A stretch of 8,846 nt of DNA from Candidatus Aminicenantota bacterium (lineage in GTDB: Bacteria; Acidobacteriota; Aminicenantia; Aminicenantales; Saccharicenantaceae): assembly GCA_011048485.1 (NCBI GenBank), contig DSDX01000081.1:1-8846 (forward strand), in the 5' to 3' direction. Shown here in pieces: positions 1 to 4,822 of the stretch. Within the stretch, counting starts at the first letter, position 1, and each line of letters opens with the position of its first letter. The position numbers and the translations under genes are program-made. The notes beneath the pieces were generated by a model, which was not told the DNA's origin, searched no databases, and worked only from the letters and a program-made list of their open reading frames with translations.

Positions 1-114
1 ATGTTCGTCCTCTACCTGACCCTCGGCTACATCCTGTCCATCGGCTTCTGGGCCCGCCCTCTCGTCGTCAACAAGACGATCGCCCGGCGAAGAAGGACCG
101 GGGGGGCGGCATGA
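1..114 (+). CDS. C-terminal end of a membrane permease, probably an MFS sugar transporter (partial)
   Basis: The frame is open from the first base of the window and stops at 112-114, so only the last 37 residues are visible and the gene begins upstream. They form one hydrophobic helix (FVLYLTLGYILSIGFW) followed by a short polar, strongly basic tail (NKTIARRRR), which fits the last membrane span and cytoplasmic tail of a transporter. The stop overlaps the start of the ROK sugar kinase in an ATGA, so the two are translationally coupled. The Trp-Ala-Arg-Pro-Leu-Val segment recalls the end of fucose/glucose-type MFS permeases, but that is from memory. The kinase partner makes a sugar substrate likely. 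The ATG at base 1 is internal to the gene and should not be taken as its start. Confidence 0.6.
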   Translation: MFVLYLTLGYILSIGFWARPLVVNKTIARRRRTGGAA

Positions 115-965
115 GCGATCCGGCCGTCATCGGCATCGATCTCGGGGGGACGAACGTGAGGGCCGGGCTGGTCAGGGACGGCCGCCTGGCCGAGGTCCGC
201 TCCGTGCCCATCCGGAGCCGCGGCGCGATGGAGGACGTTCTGGACGACCTCTACGGCGCCGTCGACCCGCTCGTGGCCCCCGGCATCGCCGGCATCGGGG
301 CGGGGGTGCCTTCGGTCATCGATCTCGCGACGGGCACGGTCTACGACGTCCAGAACATCCCCTCTTGGAAAGAGGTCCCGCTCAGGGCCCTTCTCGCCGA
401 GCGTTATCGTCTCCCGGTGTCGGTCAACAACGACGCCAACTGCTTCGCCGCCGGCGAGAAGCGCTTCGGCCGGCTCAAGCCCTACGACCACGGCGTCGGG
501 CTCATCATCGGGACCGGGCTCGGCGCCGGGATCATCGCCAACGGCCGGCTCTACGCGGGCGCCAGCTGCGGGGCCGGCGAATTCGGCATGCTCCCCTACC
601 TCGACCGGACCTTCGAGGCTTACGCCAGCGGCCAGTTCTTCGAGCGCGTTCACGGCGTCACGGGCCGCGAGCTGGCCGAACGGGCCGGCCGGGGCGACGG
701 CCGGGCTCTCGAGATCTTCGCCGCGTTCGGGCGCCACCTCGGCGAAGCCATCAAGGTCATCGGCTACGCCGTCGATCCCGAGATCGTCGTCCTCGGCGGC
801 TCGGTCAGCCGGTCCTTCCGCTTCTTCGGGTCGGCCGTATGGGACGCTTTCCGGGATTTCGCCTACGCGCCGGCCCGGGAGCGGCTGAAGATCGAGGTCT
901 CGGAGACGGACAACATCGCCATCCTGGGCGCCGCGGCGCTGGCTTACGACGCCCGGCTCGGGTAG
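111..965 (+). CDS. ROK-family sugar kinase lacking the canonical zinc motif
   Basis: A 284-residue cytoplasmic protein of the ROK family (repressor, ORF, kinase), which phosphorylates hexoses such as glucose, fructose or N-acetylmannosamine with ATP. The N-terminal phosphate loop is GIDLGGTNVRAG (residues 8-19). The catalytic Asp is D108 in VNNDAN. The second phosphate motif is IGTGLGAG (133-140), and GAGEFG (155-160) carries the sugar-binding Glu E157. A late GG (229-230) and the C-terminal ILGAA helix complete the fold. There is no N-terminal helix-turn-helix, so it is an enzyme rather than a repressor. The family's usual His after GE-x-G is Met160, and the CxCGxxGCxE zinc site that normally follows is absent; DRTFEAYASG stands there instead. 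The start overlaps the permease stop by 4 bp, supporting a sugar uptake and activation operon. The substrate cannot be read from the sequence; fructokinase or glucokinase are the usual guesses. Confidence 0.9.
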   Translation: MSDPAVIGIDLGGTNVRAGLVRDGRLAEVRSVPIRSRGAMEDVLDDLYGAVDPLVAPGIAGIGAGVPSVIDLATGTVYDVQNIPSWKEVPLRALLAERYRLPVSVNNDANCFAAGEKRFGRLKPYDHGVGLIIGTGLGAGIIANGRLYAGASCGAGEFGMLPYLDRTFEAYASGQFFERVHGVTGRELAERAGRGDGRALEIFAAFGRHLGEAIKVIGYAVDPEIVVLGGSVSRSFRFFGSAVWDAFRDFAYAPARERLKIEVSETDNIAILGAAALAYDARLG

Positions 966-999
966 CTTCGCGCGGACCCGGAACTCGGGCCGAAAAAGC

Positions 1000-1029
1000 T
1001 TGACAGCCTTTTCACCAATGGATTCTAAT
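1000..1029 (+). promoter_or_regulatory. sigma70-type promoter for the outer-membrane protein gene
   Basis: A perfect -35 box TTGACA (1000-1005) lies 18 bp from TCTAAT (1024-1029), a 5/6 match to TATAAT. The region is locally AT-rich against a very GC-rich background. Transcription would start near 1036, so an ATG at 1038 would be almost leaderless while the ATG at 1065 gets a normal leader of about 29 nt. Confidence 0.7.
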
Positions 1030-1051
1030 ATTCTGTTATGAAATCACCCCT

Positions 1052-1057
1052 GGGAGG
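1052..1057 (+). promoter_or_regulatory. Shine-Dalgarno GGGAGG that decides the start at 1065
   Basis: GGGAGG sits 7 nt before the ATG at 1065. The in-frame ATG at 1038 has no comparable site upstream and lies practically at the predicted transcription start. The site is therefore evidence for the shorter protein, which also gives a cleaner signal peptide. Confidence 0.7.
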
Positions 1058-1064
1058 CCCCGCT

Positions 1065-1943
1065 ATGACTAAGCGCTCATCGCGCCCGCGCGTTCGGGCC
1101 CTCGGCATCGTCTTCCTGGCCTGGCTCGCCGCCGGAGCGTCAATGGCCGGCGGCCAGGACAAGCCGGCCGGGCTCCTCGGCCCCTGGGCGGCCGCGGCCG
1201 AGGTCAGCTATGTCGTCACCGGCGGCAACACCTCGACCTCGGCCCTCAGCGTGGGCACGACGCTGTCCCGGAAGTGGGCCAACGACACGCTGCTCTTCAA
1301 GAGCTTCATTCTGACCAGCAACTCCACCAAGACGACCCGGACGGCCCAGGGGACGGCGGACGACTACGTCATTCTGGAGGAGACGGTCACGAGCAAGGTC
1401 GCCGAGAACTACCTCTTCGCCGGCCAATACGACCGCCGCATCTCCAAGAAGCTCCTCGGACACGCCGGCTTGAGCTGGGACCGCAACCGCTTCGCCGGCG
1501 TCGACGACCGGGTCACCTTCACGACCGGCTTCGGCTACGGCTGGATCGACAAGCCCCGGACCCAGATCAAGACCTCGGCCGGGCTGACCTTCACGGTGCG
1601 GCAGTACGTCGGGCAGGCGACGGAATCGTTCGCCGGTTTCCGCTTCAGCGTCGAGGGCACGCGGAAGGTCCTCGAGAAGTCGTCGCTGTCGACCCTGTTC
1701 GTCTTCGACGAGAACCTGAAGAGGATGACCGACTGGCGTTTCGATTGGGCCAACTCTGTGACGGCGTCCGTCTGCAAATCCATAGCCCTCAAGGTCAGCT
1801 TGCGGACGCTCTACGCGCACGTCCCGGCGCTCAAGGACCTGCCGCTCCTCGATCCGGAGGGCCTGCCGACGGGGCTGGTCGTGCCCTACCCTCTGAAGAA
1901 GCTCGACACGTTCCTGACGACGTCCGTCGTCATCAACTTCTAG
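1065..1943 (+). CDS. DUF481-like outer-membrane beta-barrel protein
   Basis: A 292-residue secreted protein. From the chosen start it has a basic N-region (TKRSSRPRVR), a hydrophobic core (ALGIVFLAWLAAGA, about 12-25) and a likely signal-peptidase I site after ASMA (A28). The mature part begins with AEVSYVVTGGNTSTSALSVG, matching the DUF481/YdiY pattern of a strand, TGNT and a second strand. It continues as alternating amphipathic strands rich in Tyr, Trp, Phe, Ser and Thr. It ends in TSVVINF, with the terminal Phe typical of the Bam recognition signal. Together these indicate a barrel in the outer membrane. The biochemical role of DUF481 proteins is not established; some are linked to acid or salt stress. 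It has its own promoter and a weak hairpin after the stop, so it looks monocistronic. An in-frame ATG at 1038 would add nine residues but is disfavoured. Confidence 0.75.
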   Translation: MTKRSSRPRVRALGIVFLAWLAAGASMAGGQDKPAGLLGPWAAAAEVSYVVTGGNTSTSALSVGTTLSRKWANDTLLFKSFILTSNSTKTTRTAQGTADDYVILEETVTSKVAENYLFAGQYDRRISKKLLGHAGLSWDRNRFAGVDDRVTFTTGFGYGWIDKPRTQIKTSAGLTFTVRQYVGQATESFAGFRFSVEGTRKVLEKSSLSTLFVFDENLKRMTDWRFDWANSVTASVCKSIALKVSLRTLYAHVPALKDLPLLDPEGLPTGLVVPYPLKKLDTFLTTSVVINF

Positions 1944-1954
1944 GGACGGCCAAA

Positions 1955-1970
1955 GGCCCCTTTCGGGGTT
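1955..1970 (+). terminator. possible weak terminator hairpin after the outer-membrane protein gene
   Basis: GGCCCC (1955-1960), loop TTTC and GGGGTT (1965-1970) can form a six-pair stem with two G-U pairs, preceded by AAA. Only three T residues follow the GGGG, so this is a poor intrinsic terminator. A wider GGCC/GGCC pairing (1948-1951 with 1977-1980) could enclose it. Confidence 0.35.
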
Positions 1971-1997
1971 TCGTGAGGCCGGTCCCGAGGCCCGGAT

Positions 1998-2026
1998 TTG
2001 ACCGCTGTCCCATTTCCTAGTAGTAT
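1998..2026 (+). promoter_or_regulatory. sigma70-type promoter for the rubredoxin-FTR/thioredoxin genes
   Basis: TTGACC (1998-2003, 5/6) is separated by 17 bp from TAGTAT (2021-2026, 4/6). Transcription would begin near 2033, about 22 nt before the ATG at 2055. This explains why the upstream in-frame TTG at 1998, which is part of the -35 box, cannot be the start codon. Confidence 0.55.
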
Positions 2027-2042
2027 GGTCGAGAATCCGGCC

Positions 2043-2049
2043 GGGAGGG
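2043..2049 (+). promoter_or_regulatory. Shine-Dalgarno GGGAGGG that decides the start at 2055
   Basis: GGGAGGG ends 5 nt before the ATG at 2055. The frame is open further upstream, but this site and the promoter at 1998-2026 place the start here. Confidence 0.75.
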
Positions 2050-2054
2050 CGCCG

Positions 2055-2486
2055 ATGACAAAGCGATATTGGCGGTGTTTCGTCTGCAACGACATCCACG
2101 CCGGCATCGCCCCGCCGGAGCTCTGCCCCACTTGCAAGGTCCTCAACGCCTACGTCGAGATCTCGGACGCCGAAGCCCGGACCATCCTCGGCCGCGGACC
2201 GGGGACGGGCATGGCTCCGGAGGAGTTCAGGGCCGCCATCGAGCGGTTCACGGCCGGCAACGAGTTCAAGGTCAATCCGGACGCCGACAAGGTCGACCTG
2301 CTCGTCAAGGGCGTCTTCGAGAACGAGGCCAAGTACGGCCTCAAGTTCTGCCCCTGCCGGGTCCGGACCAAGCAGTGGGACGAGGACCTCAGGATCGTCT
2401 GCCCCTGTCATTTCACGATCCACGAGACCTACAAAGACAAGGAGGACGGGGAGTGCTGGTGCGGCCTCTTCGTTAGGAGAATATGA
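2055..2486 (+). CDS. rubredoxin-type domain fused to ferredoxin-thioredoxin reductase catalytic domain
   Basis: A 143-residue two-domain redox protein. Residues 5-32 form a rubrerythrin-type rubredoxin domain: C8-x2-C11, then C24-P-T-C27, with the IHAG...PPE-LCP spacing of such domains. These four Cys would bind one Fe, or possibly Zn. Residues about 55-143 match the ferredoxin-thioredoxin reductase catalytic chain: C99-P-C101, C116-P-C118-H and C134-W-C136. By analogy with plant FTR, C99, C116, C118 and C134 would hold the [4Fe-4S] cluster and C101/C136 the redox disulfide. The last spacer is 15 residues, longer than the roughly 8 of the plant enzyme. The predicted role is to pass single electrons to a thioredoxin disulfide, with the fused rubredoxin as the likely donor. 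The next gene, overlapping by ATGA, encodes a thioredoxin-fold protein and is the obvious partner. Domain assignment is firm; the donor and partner are inference. Confidence 0.88.
   Translation: MTKRYWRCFVCNDIHAGIAPPELCPTCKVLNAYVEISDAEARTILGRGPGTGMAPEEFRAAIERFTAGNEFKVNPDADKVDLLVKGVFENEAKYGLKFCPCRVRTKQWDEDLRIVCPCHFTIHETYKDKEDGECWCGLFVRRI
2475..2479 (+). promoter_or_regulatory. Shine-Dalgarno AGGAG for the thioredoxin-like gene
   Basis: AGGAG lies inside the end of the preceding gene. It is 3 nt from the ATG at 2483 but 6 nt from the adjacent in-frame ATG at 2486, so the second ATG has the better spacing. The two starts differ by a single Met. Confidence 0.55.
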
Positions 2487-2770
2487 TGGCCAAGCTGATG
2501 ATGTTCCACGGCCGGGAATGCCCCCACTGCGGGCGCATGATGCCCCGGGTCGAAAAGCTGGAATCCGAGACCGCCGCTCGTTTCGACAAGCGCGAGGTCT
2601 GGCACGATGAAGCCAATCAGGACCTCATGCGGAGCTACCAGGACGCCTTCAAGGCCAAGTGCGGCGGCCAGCTCCGCGTCCCGGCCTTCCTCAATACCGA
2701 GACGCTGGACGCCTTCTGCGGAGAGGTCGAGTACGAGGATCTCAAGGCCTGGGCGGAAAGACAGGCGTAG
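2486..2770 (+). CDS. small thioredoxin/glutaredoxin-fold protein with CPHC active site
   Basis: A 94-residue cytoplasmic protein with no signal peptide or membrane helix. It opens with a strand (KLMMFHG) leading to the active site E-C12-P-H-C15. The Cys pair sits at the start of the first helix, as in thioredoxins and glutaredoxins. The V65-P66 pair before the AFLN strand corresponds to the conserved cis-Pro loop facing the active site. Two further Cys (C59, C78) are outside the motif. CPHC is the dipeptide found in oxidising DsbA rather than the CGPC of ordinary thioredoxin, but this protein is too small for DsbA. Its position directly after, and coupled to, the rubredoxin-FTR gene suggests it is the dedicated substrate of that reductase. 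Start 2483 (one extra Met, overlapping the upstream stop) is nearly as likely. Downstream targets are unknown; the sulfur-transfer enzymes that follow are candidates. Confidence 0.8.
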   Translation: MAKLMMFHGRECPHCGRMMPRVEKLESETAARFDKREVWHDEANQDLMRSYQDAFKAKCGGQLRVPAFLNTETLDAFCGEVEYEDLKAWAERQA

Positions 2771-2787
2771 GCCCCGTCCGCCGACGC

Positions 2788-2801
2788 GGCCGCGCGCGGC
2801 C
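2788..2801. repeat. 14-bp perfect GC palindrome between the thioredoxin-like gene and larE
   Basis: The 14 bases GGCCGCGCGCGGCC are their own reverse complement and sit in the 73-nt gap after the thioredoxin-like gene. No T run follows, so it does not look like an intrinsic terminator. It could be an RNA-processing or pausing element, or simply a chance product of the base composition. Confidence 0.4.
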
Positions 2802-2843
2802 TCTCGAGGCGGCCCCCGGGGCGCGACGGAGGCGAGAAGGACC

Positions 2844-3686
2844 ATGGCCGGAAAGCCGACGAAAAAGGACAGGCTCGAGGCGCTCATCCGCCGCCGCCCG
2901 AAGGCCGCGGTGGCCTTCTCCGGCGGCGTGGACTCCACGCTGCTCCTCAAGGCATGCCGCGACGTCCTCGGGGCGCGAAACGTCATCGCCGTGACCGGCG
3001 TCTCCGAGATCACCACGGCCGAGGAGCTGAGAGCGGCCCGGCGCCTGGCCCGCTCGCTCGGCGTCGAGCACGTCCTCCTCGAGACGCGCGCGCTCGACTC
3101 GAAAGCTTTCATCGCCAACACCGCCGACCGCTGTTACGTCTGCAAGCGCGGTCTCCTGGCCCGGGTCTTGTCCCTGGCCCGGGAACGGGGCATCGACACG
3201 GTCTATGAGGCCTCCAACTTCGACGACCTCGCCGATTACCGCCCCGGGCGGAGGGCGGTCGAGGAAGCGGGGGTCCGGAGCCCGCTCCTCGAGGCCGGAC
3301 TGACCAAGAGGGATATCCGGCGCCTGTCCCGCGCCCTCGGCCTCCCCGGCTGGGACAGGCCGGCCAATCCCTGTCTGGCCACCCGCGTCCCCTATGGGAC
3401 GCCGATCACGGCGGAGACCCTCGGCCGGATCCGGGCCGGCGAACGATACCTCCGCGGTCTCGGTTTCCCCGTCGTCCGGCTTCGCCACCACGACCGGCTG
3501 GCCCGCATCGAGGTCGAGGCCGCCGACGCGCCGCGGATCCTGCGCCCGTCCACGGCCCGCAGGATCGCCCGGCGGATGAGGGCCCTCGGCTATCTCTGGA
3601 CGGCGGTCGACATCGAAGGCTATCGTATGGGTGGCCTCAACAGGGCCGTCCAAAGCCGGGCCGAGCGGCCGAAGAAGAGCCCATGA
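2844..3686 (+). CDS. larE: ATP-dependent sulfur transferase LarE (PP-loop family), three-cysteine type
   Basis: A 280-residue PP-loop enzyme. LarE adenylates the carboxylate of a nicotinate-derived nucleotide and inserts sulfur to make the pincer ligand of the nickel cofactor of lactate racemase. The pyrophosphatase loop is AFSGGVDST (24-32), followed by VTGVSE (50-55). EASNFDDLADYRPGR (122-136) and RSPLLEAGLTK (145-155) are family blocks. C177 in RPANPCLATR aligns with the sacrificial Cys of the Lactobacillus enzyme, and the C-terminal DIEGYRMGGLN is also typical. Two additional Cys, C97-Y-V-C100, would give a three-Cys set able to hold an Fe-S cluster, as reported for some LarE proteins. 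The ATG at 2844 was chosen because family similarity starts just after it and GGAGG (2828-2832) and GAAGG (2836-2840) lie upstream; earlier starts only read across the thioredoxin-like gene. No larA, larB or larC is visible here. The stop overlaps mnmA by 4 bp. Confidence 0.88.
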   Translation: MAGKPTKKDRLEALIRRRPKAAVAFSGGVDSTLLLKACRDVLGARNVIAVTGVSEITTAEELRAARRLARSLGVEHVLLETRALDSKAFIANTADRCYVCKRGLLARVLSLARERGIDTVYEASNFDDLADYRPGRRAVEEAGVRSPLLEAGLTKRDIRRLSRALGLPGWDRPANPCLATRVPYGTPITAETLGRIRAGERYLRGLGFPVVRLRHHDRLARIEVEAADAPRILRPSTARRIARRMRALGYLWTAVDIEGYRMGGLNRAVQSRAERPKKSP

Positions 3687-4753
3687 GGGTCGCCGTCGGA
3701 CTGAGCGGAGGAGTGGACTCCGCCGTCGCCGCCCTGCTCCTCGTCCGGGCGGGTCACGAGGTCACGGGCGTCACCATGCGCCTCCGGCCGGGCCCCGAGG
3801 CCCCGTTCCGGGCCAGGAAGGGCTGCTGCGGCCGCGACGAGGCCGCGGACATCCGGGCGGCGGGGGACGTGTGCGCGGCGTTGGGCATCCCGCTCCGGGT
3901 CGTCGACCGTTCGGCGGACTTCGAGGCCCTGGTCCTGCGGTATCTTCGCGACGGTTACGCGGCCGGCACGACCCCGAACCCCTGCGTCCGCTGCAACGAG
4001 CGGATCAAGTTCGGGACGCTCCTTGAGGCCGCCCGATCCTCCGGTCTCGAGTTCGACCGCTTCGCCACGGGCCATTACGCCCGGATCGAAGAGGACGGGC
4101 GCCTGGGCCGCTGGCTCCTGAAGCGGGCCCTCGACGCGGCCAAGGACCAGTCCTATTTTCTCTACCGGCTGAGCCAGGCCCAGCTGGCCGGCGCCCTCTT
4201 CCCGCTCGGCGGGCTGTCCAAGGACGAGGTCCGGGCGGCCGCCCGCGCGGCCGGGCTACCGGGCCACGACAGGGAGGAGAGCCAGGATTTCGGCCCGGGC
4301 GGCCTCGGCGATCTGCTGGGGCCCGGCTCCGGCCCGGGGGACATCGTCGACCGGGACGGCCGGATCGTCGGCCGGCATCGCGGCGTCCATCACTACACCA
4401 TCGGCCAGCGCAAGGGCCTCGGCATCGCCGCCCCCGCGCCCCTCTACGTCGTCGAGATCGACGCCCCGGGGAACAGGCTCGTGGTCGGCCCCGAGAGCGC
4501 GACCCTCCGCCCTTCGGCCTCCGTCCGGGACTGCGTCTGGGGCCCGTTCGATGTCCTGTCCGCCCCGCTCGAGGTCCGGGCCAAGGTCCGCTCCGCCGGC
4601 CGCCCGGTCCGGGCGACCGTCTCCCCTCTCGCCGGCGGCCGCTGCCGGGCTGCGTTCGCGGAGCCGGTCCCGGCCGTCGCCCCCGGCCAATCGGCCGTCT
4701 TCTACGATGGCGAAACGGTCGTCGGGGGCGGGATCATCGAAGCGGCCTCGTGA
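3683..4753 (+). CDS. mnmA: tRNA-specific 2-thiouridylase MnmA, second catalytic Cys missing
   Basis: A 356-residue enzyme of normal length for MnmA, which uses ATP to adenylate U34 of Glu, Gln and Lys tRNAs and inserts sulfur to form 2-thiouridine. Visible motifs are the PP-loop GLSGGVDSAVAA (6-17), KGCC (46-49), TPNPCVRCN (97-105) with C101 and C104, ATGHYAR (128-134), KDQSYFLY (154-161) and YTIGQRKGLG (238-247), then a C-terminal beta-barrel. C104 aligns with the first catalytic Cys of the E. coli enzyme. The block that normally reads SQ-x-x-CF, with the persulfide-carrying Cys, reads ESQDFGPGG (199-207) here, so a Gly stands at or near the Cys position. Related variants with SQDF and no Cys occur in delta-proteobacteria as far as I recall, so this is probably a functional subtype rather than decay. 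The reading frame is intact. It starts inside the larE stop (ATGA), so the two are translationally coupled. Confidence 0.9.
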   Translation: MRVAVGLSGGVDSAVAALLLVRAGHEVTGVTMRLRPGPEAPFRARKGCCGRDEAADIRAAGDVCAALGIPLRVVDRSADFEALVLRYLRDGYAAGTTPNPCVRCNERIKFGTLLEAARSSGLEFDRFATGHYARIEEDGRLGRWLLKRALDAAKDQSYFLYRLSQAQLAGALFPLGGLSKDEVRAAARAAGLPGHDREESQDFGPGGLGDLLGPGSGPGDIVDRDGRIVGRHRGVHHYTIGQRKGLGIAAPAPLYVVEIDAPGNRLVVGPESATLRPSASVRDCVWGPFDVLSAPLEVRAKVRSAGRPVRATVSPLAGGRCRAAFAEPVPAVAPGQSAVFYDGETVVGGGIIEAAS

Positions 4754-4783
4754 TCCGCCCTTTCCCTCCCGGCCGATCCGGGC

Positions 4784-4789
4784 TATAAT
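4784..4789 (+). promoter_or_regulatory. promoter -10 box for the prohibitin-like gene
   Basis: A perfect TATAAT lies at 4784-4789, about 34 nt before the ATG. At 17-bp spacing the -35 position holds TTTCCC (4761-4766), only a 3/6 match, so the promoter may be weak or use an activator. The -10 sits in GGCTATAATG, identical over 10 bp to the one before fusA. Transcription would start near 4796. Confidence 0.55.
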
Positions 4790-4822
4790 GAACGGGTCCA
4801 TCACCGAAGAGGAGGAATACCC

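Noticed and set aside
27..737. Long open frames on the minus strand, here and at 1140-2423, 2742-3653, 4256-6037, 5826-7679 and 7922-8791
   Set aside because: They lie opposite clearly identified genes, have low-complexity Asp/Gly/Arg/Glu-rich translations typical of GC-rich antisense frames, and show no family motifs.
973..992. Hairpin after the ROK kinase (CGG-A-CCCG, loop, CGGG-CCG)
   Set aside because: It has a bulge and is followed by AAAAAG rather than a T run, so it is not a convincing terminator on the + strand; on the minus strand the T run precedes the stem.
1998..2054. Upstream TTG start for the rubredoxin-FTR gene
   Set aside because: The TTG is the first half of a good -35 box, no ribosome site precedes it, and GGGAGGG sits correctly before the ATG at 2055.
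2483..2770. Thioredoxin-like protein as a DsbA-type periplasmic oxidase because of CPHC
   Set aside because: There is no signal peptide or membrane anchor, the protein is only about 94 residues, and the neighbouring cytoplasmic FTR-type reductase argues for a reductive cytoplasmic role.
2607..2843. Upstream extension of larE by 79 residues
   Set aside because: The extension reads across the thioredoxin-like gene in another frame, has Arg/Pro/Ser-rich composition, and ends where real LarE similarity begins at 2844.
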